In this document: positions 1 to 5,606 of the stretch, one piece after another | Numbering within the stretch: position 1 is the first letter of the stretch | Layout: the number at the start of each line of letters is the position of its first letter | From: an uncultured Intestinimonas sp. | GTDB lineage: Bacteria; Bacillota_A; Clostridia; Oscillospirales; Oscillospiraceae | Reading direction: 5' to 3' | Length of the DNA stretch: 14,472 bases | NCBI GenBank assembly: GCA_958435885.1 | Contig: CAUBHZ010000013.1 | Span: forward strand, 1 to 14,472 | Notes under the pieces: generated by a model | The model's database searches: none | What the model was told of the DNA's origin: nothing | What the model saw: the letters and a program-made list of their open reading frames with translations, nothing else | Program-made: the position numbers and the translations under genes

Positions 1-345
1 GTTGACAAACAGCCGGGAGGGGACCCGGTACTGGCCATCAGGCTCCCCCGGAATGGTCATCTCCGGCGCGGGGACATAGCGGTCCACATTTTGGGTGAGC
101 AGGACCTGCCAGTCCCCGTAGAGGACCTCCCCATAGCCGTCATAGGTTTTGGGCCCAAAGGCCAGCCACAGCCCGGTCCCCACGGCGATCACCACCGCCA
201 GGGCCAGCAGGCCCAGCAGCAGCTTTTTCAGCAGGGGGACCGGCTTTTTCACCTCTCTCCGCGGATGGACGTCCCGGGCGCAGTGGGGACAGAAGGCGGC
301 GTGCTCCGGCAGCACCTCACCGCACCAGGGGCATTTTTGTTCCAT
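1..345 (-). CDS. Zinc-ribbon single-pass membrane protein, 3' end cut off by window
   Basis: The frame opens at ATG 345 and stays open to base 1, giving 115 codons with no stop, so the C-terminus lies outside the window. Residues 5-22 form a zinc ribbon with Cys5, Cys8, Cys19 and Cys22 (CPWC and CPHC knuckles). A basic stretch (KK, KK) follows, then one hydrophobic helix at about residues 42-63. The topology should place the ribbon in the cytoplasm and the rest outside. Just after the helix is YDGYGEVLY, which resembles YDAWGELTY at the same place in the beta-helix paralogue at 1284-2552, so the two may be homologous beyond the ribbon. It is the last visible gene of the kinase operon, three bases after its neighbour. 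Function is not known; a sensor or scaffold role is inference. Confidence 0.85.
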   Translation of the reverse strand, partial: MEQKCPWCGEVLPEHAAFCPHCARDVHPRREVKKPVPLLKKLLLGLLALAVVIAVGTGLWLAFGPKTYDGYGEVLYGDWQVLLTQNVDRYVPAPEMTIPGEPDGQYRVPSRLFVN

Positions 346-348
346 GGC

Positions 349-1269
349 TTAGCCCCCGTTCCCCTGGTAATCCAGCATGGTGTAGCCCAGCAGGTCGTAG
401 TCCGCATCCAGCAGCAGATAGCACTGCCACCGGCCCTCACGGGGCAGGAACTCCTCCAGCCGCTGGATCTCATAGCAATGCCGCTCCGGCTCCGGGGAGT
501 GGAGCATGGCCCACAGGTGGTAGATCTGGGCGTCATCCTCCCGCAGCACCGGGCCCTTGCCGGTGTTGTAGCCGTTCAGGAACCACACCACCCCGGCGTC
601 GTCGATCTCCTCCGGCGGGATGTAGTTGGAAAAGTCCTCCTCCCAGTTCCCCTCAAAGGCGGCCAGCTGTTCCTCATAGAGTTCTGTGAAGTCGTAGTCG
701 CAGGACACCACGTCCAGCTGCCACTGTCCCTCCGACACCTGGATGGGCTCCCCGATGGAGTAGCCCATCAGATGGGTGTTGCGGTCAAACATGAGGAGGC
801 ACACCCGGGTGCCGGAGCTGCGGGTGCTGAACATGCCCATCTCCTCGTCGGTACCGGCGGCCCCCCGGGAGGACACCAGGTGGGCCAGCTGGAGATTTTC
901 CATCAGGTAGTTGTCGATGTTGTCGCTGGTGGTGGAGGTGGTGTCGAAATTGATGCCGGTGAGGGTGGGAAAATACTCCCGCAGCTGGTCGGGGGTCACT
1001 TTGACCATGCCGTTCTCGTCCTCCTGAAAGACCACCGGGGTGATCTCCCCGGCGGGCAGCCCGCCGGCAGCTGGCTCAGGCCGCAGCGCCCAGGCGCCCG
1101 CACCTACCGCAACCACCAGGGCCAGAAGCAGCACCCATTTCAGCCCCTTCCGCCACAGATGGGCGGGGGCCTTGGCGGTTTCCCGGTCCCGGACGCTCTG
1201 GGCGCAGTGGGGACAGAAGGAGGCGTCTTCCGGCAGAGCCGTGCCGCAGTGGGGGCATTTATATTCCAT
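349..1269 (-). CDS. Zinc-ribbon single-pass membrane protein, unknown extracytoplasmic domain
   Basis: I chose ATG 1269 because AAAGGA lies about nine bases upstream and because the product then begins MEYKCPHCG, matching the paralogue starting at 345. An ATG at 1287 overlapping the previous stop (ATGA) would add six residues and would imply coupling, but it has no ribosome site. The product has about 306 residues. The zinc ribbon uses Cys5, Cys8, Cys19 and Cys22. A transmembrane helix spans about 45-62, followed by a Pro/Ala/Gly-rich spacer and an acidic domain of about 230 residues. I do not recognise that domain; it has no catalytic motif I can name. Only the N-terminal module is shared with the two neighbouring zinc-ribbon genes. 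A role as a membrane-anchored partner of the kinase encoded upstream is plausible but inferred. Confidence 0.85.
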   Translation of the reverse strand: MEYKCPHCGTALPEDASFCPHCAQSVRDRETAKAPAHLWRKGLKWVLLLALVVAVGAGAWALRPEPAAGGLPAGEITPVVFQEDENGMVKVTPDQLREYFPTLTGINFDTTSTTSDNIDNYLMENLQLAHLVSSRGAAGTDEEMGMFSTRSSGTRVCLLMFDRNTHLMGYSIGEPIQVSEGQWQLDVVSCDYDFTELYEEQLAAFEGNWEEDFSNYIPPEEIDDAGVVWFLNGYNTGKGPVLREDDAQIYHLWAMLHSPEPERHCYEIQRLEEFLPREGRWQCYLLLDADYDLLGYTMLDYQGNGG

Positions 1270-1283
1270 AGAGGTCATTCCTT

Positions 1284-2552
1284 TCATTCAAAGGTAGCAT
1301 AGGAAATGTCGATGGGGTAGCCGGACGGGTTGCGGATGTTGCCGCCGTTGTCGGAGAAGCGGCAGTTTTTGAAGGTGATCTCCTTGGCTCTGGGCACCCG
1401 CACCAGGTCCACGCCGATCTCATTGCGGAGGAAGGTGTTGCCCTCAAAATAGCTGTAATTGAAGTAATCCCCGGCGCTGTCGAAGCAAAAGCCCACGCCG
1501 TTGTCCTCAAACCAGCAGCCCACCGGGTCGGCCCAATGCACGCCCCCCACCAGCAGTCCGGTGTCCCAGCCGTAGAAGCCGCAGTTCTCTATGCGGGCGT
1601 CCGCCTCCACCGTGAGACCGGTGCCGGTGCCGTCCCCCCGAAATTCCACATTTTCCACGATGCTCCGCCTGCCGTCCTCCGGCGTCACCGCCACGGGACC
1701 CAGGAAGGCGGTGCGCCGGTTCTGATCGTCCACGTTTCCATAGAGGTTGATGGGCCGCCCGTCCAGGGTGAGACCCCCCTCATACCACACCGGGGGCAGG
1801 TGGAGGTTCACCACCGTAGGCAGGGTTACCTCCGCCTCGATCCGGTCCACCAGGGCCCGCAGGTCCTCGATGGTGTCCATGGGATAGTCCTCCGGATAGA
1901 AGTCCAGGGTCTCCACCGGCTCAAAGATCAGCTTCTGGTGCAGGCGGATGGTGTCGCCGTTTTTCATGGAAAGGGTCCACTCCACCTCCACCGGGCCCTG
2001 GCTTTGGCCGGTAAAGGTCATGGGAGTGTGCATCAGTCCCTCCACAGCGGGGGTGCCCTGATACACCGGCTGTTCCCAGGTGACCGGTGAGGGGCTGTCC
2101 CCGGGCTGGAGCAGCCGGACGTAGGTGGATGCGATCTGCTGGTCGAACATCCGCCCTGCGTCTCCCCCGGTCTCCGCATGGGTGACGAAGAGCTTGGAGC
2201 TCCGCTCGTACGCCTCACCCTCCTCCACCTGCACGGTTAATTCCGATTCCGGCGTGGGGTCGTTGCGGAAGGTGAGGACCAGGTGGTAGGGGGTGCCGTC
2301 CACGGTGTAGGTGAGTTCCCCCCAGGCGTCGTACACGTTGGGGCTGAAGAGGTCGTACAGCACGACCGCCAGCAGCACCACAGCCGCCAGGACTGCCAGG
2401 ACCGCGGCCCGTTTCACCGGCCTGAGCCACCGGCGGACGGGGACAGGTACCGCCTGACGGGGGTGGATGTCGTGGGCGCAGTGGGGACAGAAGGAGGCCT
2501 CCTCCGGTAGGTCCGCTCCGCAGGAAGGGCAGGCCTTGGTCGGGCCGTCCAT
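1284..2552 (-). CDS. Zinc-ribbon membrane protein with right-handed beta-helix domain
   Basis: This 422-residue product begins at ATG 2552, with GGAGG nine bases upstream and only one base after the kinase stop, so the two are translated from one message. Cys8, Cys11, Cys22 and Cys25 form a zinc ribbon, and a single helix at about 48-65 anchors the protein. Residues 70-210 are an unassigned beta-rich region. From about 225 to the end the pattern is that of a parallel beta-helix: short repeated strands with Asn/Gly turns, such as IVENVEFRG, ARIENCGFYG, FEGNTFLRNEIGV and ITFKNCRFSDN. This is typical of pectate-lyase-like (PbH1, NosD-type) folds. Such domains often bind or cleave polysaccharides, but no catalytic residues are evident, so a binding or structural role outside the membrane is more cautious. 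The fold call is by pattern only. Confidence 0.85.
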   Translation of the reverse strand: MDGPTKACPSCGADLPEEASFCPHCAHDIHPRQAVPVPVRRWLRPVKRAAVLAVLAAVVLLAVVLYDLFSPNVYDAWGELTYTVDGTPYHLVLTFRNDPTPESELTVQVEEGEAYERSSKLFVTHAETGGDAGRMFDQQIASTYVRLLQPGDSPSPVTWEQPVYQGTPAVEGLMHTPMTFTGQSQGPVEVEWTLSMKNGDTIRLHQKLIFEPVETLDFYPEDYPMDTIEDLRALVDRIEAEVTLPTVVNLHLPPVWYEGGLTLDGRPINLYGNVDDQNRRTAFLGPVAVTPEDGRRSIVENVEFRGDGTGTGLTVEADARIENCGFYGWDTGLLVGGVHWADPVGCWFEDNGVGFCFDSAGDYFNYSYFEGNTFLRNEIGVDLVRVPRAKEITFKNCRFSDNGGNIRNPSGYPIDISYATFE

Positions 2553-2553
2553 G

Positions 2554-3252
2554 TCAGAGGGCCTCCATCAGCCGCAGCACGTTTTTGTACCGCCGCTGGG
2601 GGTTGACGTGGGTGCACCGGTCCACGATGCGGCCCATCTTTCCCTCCACCAGGTGGCGGGAGGGGTGCTCTCCGGTGAGCATCACATTGATGAGAATGCC
2701 CACGGCGTAGATGTCCGCCCGCAGGTCGGACTGGGACAGGCCGTACTGCTCCGGGGCGGCAAAGCCGGTGGTGCCCAGGATCTGGGTGTCGTTGGCCGCC
2801 TCCAGCTTGTGGAAGCGGGCGGCGTCGAAGTCGATGAGCACCGCCTGGTCTCCACGGAGGATGATGTTCTCCGGCTTCACGTCCCGGTGAACGGCGCCGA
2901 TGGAGTGGAGCACCCACAGGGCCTGACAGACCTGTTTGACGATTTTCTTGGTCTCCTCCTGGGAAAAGAGGGCTCCCTTCAGCAGAAAGCCCAGGGTGTC
3001 CCCCTCGATGAACTCCTCGATGACCAGATTTTCCTCCCCCTGAGAGGCCACCTCGTAGATGGTGGGCAGGTTGGGACAGGTGTATTCCAGCAGCTTTTTG
3101 TAGACCTCCGGGTTGCCGGTGAAGCGGCGGAGGATGAAGCGCTGGCCGGTGACCTTGTGCCGGATGAGCCGGACGCTGCCCCGGGAGCTCTCCTTGAGCA
3201 CCCGGAGGGTGTCGTATTCCTCCCGCAGCGCGTTTGAAAGCCAGGCGTAAAT
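2554..3252 (-). CDS. Atypical Hanks-type Ser/Thr protein kinase, apparent ATT start
   Basis: The product is a minimal kinase domain of about 232 residues with no transmembrane or PASTA part, so it is likely cytoplasmic. Clear motifs, numbered from the ATT: HRDVKPEN at 122-129 (catalytic loop), IDFDAAR at 140-146 in the DFG position, then GTTGFAAPEQYG (activation segment and APE) and DIYAVG. The beta-3 segment reads FILRRF, so Arg stands where the VAIK lysine is expected. From memory, DFD is usual in this clostridial kinase group. The first canonical start is GTG 3201, but it lacks a ribosome site and removes a conserved-looking N-terminus (WLSNALREEYDTLRVLKE). An ATT at 3252 has GGGAGG eight bases upstream, and the frame upstream is closed by TAG at 3280-3282. 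It is the first gene of the zinc-ribbon operon, and its likely partners are those membrane proteins. Kinase identity is secure; activity is not shown. Confidence 0.9.
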   Translation of the reverse strand: MYAWLSNALREEYDTLRVLKESSRGSVRLIRHKVTGQRFILRRFTGNPEVYKKLLEYTCPNLPTIYEVASQGEENLVIEEFIEGDTLGFLLKGALFSQEETKKIVKQVCQALWVLHSIGAVHRDVKPENIILRGDQAVLIDFDAARFHKLEAANDTQILGTTGFAAPEQYGLSQSDLRADIYAVGILINVMLTGEHPSRHLVEGKMGRIVDRCTHVNPQRRYKNVLRLMEAL

Positions 3253-3325
3253 CGGGATCGCCTCCCAAAATTTCGCACACTATGCAGTGGGCATATTGTA
3301 TCGAAACACAATTTGTTGTAGAGTA

Positions 3326-3354
3326 AGTATAAACGATTTCCACAAAAAAGTAAA
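3326..3354 (-). promoter_or_regulatory. Promoter of the kinase/zinc-ribbon operon
   Basis: Read on the minus strand: -35 TTTACT (3349-3354), a 17-base spacer, and -10 TATACT (3326-3331). Transcription would begin near 3319, giving a leader of about 65 bases to the ATT start. A small dyad, ACAA-T-TTGT (3308-3316), lies at the predicted start point and could be a site for the divergent XRE regulator; that is inference. A plus-strand promoter for the regulator must lie in the same 119-base gap, but I cannot place it well: TATAAA at 3328-3333 has no fitting -35. Confidence 0.5.
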
Positions 3355-3371
3355 GCAGGGGGAGGAAAAGG

Positions 3372-3797
3372 ATGGAAAATAAGAACACGGATGATCTGAG
3401 CCAGGAGCTGATGAGCGAACCTGACATCGACTCCTATCTCCGGGAGAATCAGCCGTTTTTTGCCGGGCAGAGCATCGCGGAGCTCCTGGCGTCCTATTAC
3501 GAGCGGACAAAGATTTCCAAGGCGGCGCTGGCCCGGAAGGCGGGGATGAGCGAGGTCTACCTCCACCAGGTCTTTGCCGGGCGGCGCAACCCGTCCCGGG
3601 ACCGGCTGCTCTGCCTGTGCGTGGGGCTGGAGACCTCTCTGGAGGAGGCCCAGCGGCTGCTCAAGCTGGCCAGCTATGCGCCCCTCTATCCCAGGCTGAA
3701 GCGGGACGCCATCGTCAGCTACGGCATCGTGCACCACATGGCCCTGGGGGAGATCAACGACAAGCTCTTCACCGAGAACGAAAAGACACTGTACTGA
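3372..3797 (+). CDS. XRE-family helix-turn-helix transcriptional regulator
   Basis: The 141-residue product starts at ATG 3372, six bases after GGAGG (3361-3365). An acidic N-terminal tail of about 35 residues precedes an XRE/Cro-type helix-turn-helix at roughly 37-95. Recognisable parts are SKAALARKAGMSEVYLHQVF (helices 2-3) and AGRRNPSRDRLLCLCVGL (helix 4 and beyond). The C-terminal part, LASYAPLYPRLKRDAIVSYG and onward, is amphipathic and of unknown use. It is divergent to the kinase operon across a 119-base gap and heads a plus-strand group with the lipoprotein 41 bases downstream. Control of both directions, and possibly being a target of the kinase (it ends in KTLY and has several Ser/Thr/Tyr), is suggested only by position. 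No ligand domain is visible. Confidence 0.88.
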   Translation: MENKNTDDLSQELMSEPDIDSYLRENQPFFAGQSIAELLASYYERTKISKAALARKAGMSEVYLHQVFAGRRNPSRDRLLCLCVGLETSLEEAQRLLKLASYAPLYPRLKRDAIVSYGIVHHMALGEINDKLFTENEKTLY

Positions 3798-3838
3798 AGC
3801 ATCGGAGGTCCTGAAAAAAGAGAGAAGGAGAGAGAACC

Positions 3839-4927
3839 ATGAAAAAGATCCTGTTGTGGGTGCTGGCAGCAGCCATGATGCTCTCCCTGGCGGCCTGCGG
3901 AAAGAGCGAGGCGGCCAAGGCCGTGGACGACCAGATCGCCGCCATCGGCGAGGTGACCCTGGAGAGCGAAGGTGCTATCAGCGAGGCCGAAGCCGCGGTG
4001 GATGCCCTGGCCGACGAGGACCGGGAGCAGCTGGACAACGTGGACAAGCTGGAGCAGGCCAGAGCCGACTACGAGGCCCTGGTCCTGGCGGGCAAGGTGA
4101 GCGAGGTGGAGGACGCCATCGCCGCCATCGGCGAGGTGACCCTGGAGAGCGCCGACGCCATCACCGCCGCCCGGTCCCTCTACGACGGCAGCGAGGCCGA
4201 GGTCCAGAGCGCGGTGGGCAACCTGGCCGACCTGGAGGCGGCGGAGACCGCCCTCTCTGACCTGCGGGTGGGGGAGACGGAGGACCTCATCGCCGCCATC
4301 GGCACCGTGACCCTGGAGAGCGCCGACGCGGTGGACGCCGCCCAGGCCTCCTTTGACGGTCTCTCTGAGACGGACGCCGCCAAGGTGAGCAACGCTGACG
4401 TGCTGACCGCCGCCGCCGAGCAGCTCAAGGCCCTCCGGCAGGCCCAGGCGGACAGCCTCCTGGCCGGCATGCGGATGGAGGAGGACAAGGTCCGCGGCCT
4501 GCGCTTCTACAACCCCAAGGGCTGGACCTACTACGACTCGAACACCTGGGCCGCCGACCAGCGGTGCTTCATCCTGCCCTACCTGGGCCAGGACAGCACC
4601 CACACCTGGCTCCGCCTGGTGCTCAACTACACCGGCGACGACTGGGTCTTCTTTGACCAGGTCCTGATGAACATTGACGGCGAGCAGCACCAGGAGAGCT
4701 TCAGCTACTTCGACGTGGTCCGGGACAACAGCGGCGGCCGGGTGTGGGAGTACATCGACCTGGACGTCTCCAACGACAGCGACGTGGAGTGGCTCTGGGC
4801 CATCGCCAATTCCACCGAGACCATCATCCGCTTCCAGGGCGACGACTACTCCCATGATATGACCGTCTCGGACGTGGACAAGGCGGCCATCCGCGACTGC
4901 CTCACCGTCTATGAGGCCCTGAATTGA
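3839..4927 (+). CDS. Lipoprotein with three tandem repeats and a unique C-terminal domain
   Basis: The product has 362 residues. A signal peptide with lipobox LSLAAC predicts lipidation at Cys20 and anchoring on the outer face of the membrane. AAGGAG lies eight bases before ATG 3839. Residues about 30-204 are three tandem helical units, each opening with an IAAIG(E/T)VTLES core at residues 33, 94 and 151, so periods are 61 and 57 residues. Similar (V/I)xxxIxAIGxVTLxS units occur in clostridial surface proteins, from memory. Residues about 213-362 form a separate domain rich in Trp, Tyr and Asp (for example GWTYYDSNTW and VEWLWAIANS); I do not recognise it. Its stop overlaps the region just before the next gene, so the two are co-transcribed. 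Placed after the XRE regulator, it is a candidate envelope sensor or effector. Confidence 0.88.
   Translation: MKKILLWVLAAAMMLSLAACGKSEAAKAVDDQIAAIGEVTLESEGAISEAEAAVDALADEDREQLDNVDKLEQARADYEALVLAGKVSEVEDAIAAIGEVTLESADAITAARSLYDGSEAEVQSAVGNLADLEAAETALSDLRVGETEDLIAAIGTVTLESADAVDAAQASFDGLSETDAAKVSNADVLTAAAEQLKALRQAQADSLLAGMRMEEDKVRGLRFYNPKGWTYYDSNTWAADQRCFILPYLGQDSTHTWLRLVLNYTGDDWVFFDQVLMNIDGEQHQESFSYFDVVRDNSGGRVWEYIDLDVSNDSDVEWLWAIANSTETIIRFQGDDYSHDMTVSDVDKAAIRDCLTVYEALN
3935..4321 (+). repeat. Three tandem in-gene repeats of the lipoprotein
   Basis: Near-identical 33-base cores lie at 3935-3967, 4118-4150 and 4289-4321, spaced 183 and 171 bases. Copies 1 and 2 match fully over the core; copy 3 differs at three adjacent-codon positions (GAG to ACC region). 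Each encodes IAAIGxVTLES. The sequence between cores has diverged, so this is an old duplication with conserved or homogenised cores. Confidence 0.85.
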
Positions 4928-4935
4928 GGTGCCCG

Positions 4936-5376
4936 ATGAAGAGACAGCTTCTGAAAGGGAGGGAAAATCCCTGGCTGCTGGCGGGCATGGCAGTGGGGAT
5001 CATCGCCATCCTGGTGGGCCTGGCCTTCCTCTTCGGTTTCAAGGATGAGATCTTTTACGGTTCGGCCAGCAGCGCTTCCGGCGGTACCACCCGCCTGGGT
5101 ACCGCCGCCTTCGGCGCCGACTTCTACACCGATATCTACAAGTCCACCACCTTCGCCGGAAATGCCGTCAAAGGGGTCTACGAGCTGCTGAGCACCTGCT
5201 TTGGGGCGCTCTTCCTCCTCCTGGGGGCTGCCGACCTGTGCTTCTTCGGGAGTAGGCTGTCCCGGGCGGAAAAGCCTGTGACACCCACTGTCCCGGTGGC
5301 AGAGACGGCGCCTGAGCCACAGGAGGCGCCCGGCGGTGAAGCACGTGAGGAAAACAGCAGCGGAATAACCGTATAA
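4936..5376 (+). CDS. Small two-helix membrane protein, unknown function
   Basis: I start it at ATG 4936, six bases after GAGG (4926-4929). A TTG at 4924 would add four residues but has no ribosome site. The product has 146 residues. A hydrophobic helix runs at about 14-36 (LLAGMAVGIIAILVGLAFLF) and another at about 80-104 (VYELLSTCFGALFLLLGAA), with a Gly/Ser/Ala/Thr-rich loop between them. The last 40 residues are a Pro/Glu-rich, probably disordered tail. The loop is probably outside and the tail in the cytoplasm. It follows the lipoprotein by eight bases and is the last gene before a terminator. I recognise no family. Confidence 0.8.
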   Translation: MKRQLLKGRENPWLLAGMAVGIIAILVGLAFLFGFKDEIFYGSASSASGGTTRLGTAAFGADFYTDIYKSTTFAGNAVKGVYELLSTCFGALFLLLGAADLCFFGSRLSRAEKPVTPTVPVAETAPEPQEAPGGEAREENSSGITV

Positions 5377-5382
5377 AGCGCG

Positions 5383-5415
5383 AAAGGAGCGGGTGATCTC
5401 ACCCGCTCCTTTTTG
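5383..5415 (+). terminator. Intrinsic terminator of the XRE-lipoprotein-membrane protein operon
   Basis: Seven bases after the stop, AAAGGAGCGGGTG pairs with CACCCGCTCCTTT (13 base pairs, very short loop), followed by a T-tract. It is GC-rich and ends the plus-strand group starting at 3372. Confidence 0.9.
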
Positions 5416-5504
5416 ATCGGAACGGGGACCGCCGGGAATGGGGCGGAACGGCCCTTCCCTTTGGGGAAAAAATGTGATATGATAAAACAAAAAAGGCGAA
5501 AAAA

Positions 5505-5524
5505 TATAATTTTTTGATCAAAAA
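5505..5524 (+). promoter_or_regulatory. Candidate promoter and operator for the 5607-9771 operon
   Basis: A perfect -10 TATAAT lies at 5505-5510 within an AT-rich block (about 5465-5555) that contrasts with the GC-rich genes. No good -35 stands 16-18 bases upstream, so an activator or another promoter is possible (TTGATC at 5514-5519 with TAAAAT at 5539-5544 has a 19-base spacer). A perfect 14-base palindrome, TTTTTGATCAAAAA (5511-5524), sits at the expected transcription start and could be an operator. Confidence 0.35.
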
Positions 5525-5606
5525 TGATAGAAAATGGATAAAATAGAAAAAAGCTGGCGGCGGGCAATGACGCCATTCAACGCCGGCAGGATAAGGGAGG
5601 GCCACC

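Noticed and set aside
91..1302. 403-codon open frame on the plus strand
   Set aside because: It covers two zinc-ribbon genes in antisense; the true strand has CxxC motifs, membrane helices and ribosome sites.
3280..3294. ATG 3294 as start of the kinase gene
   Set aside because: The frame is stopped by TAG after four codons and there is no ribosome site. It could be remains of an older start, but nothing shows this.
2414..3427. 337-codon open frame on the minus strand, overlapping the kinase
   Set aside because: Wrong frame: the kinase motifs are in the neighbouring frame, and this one reads as Arg/Pro/Gly-rich sequence that also runs through the promoter region.
3719..4855. 378-codon open frame on the minus strand
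   Set aside because: Antisense to the repeat lipoprotein; its repetitive look simply mirrors the lipoprotein repeats.
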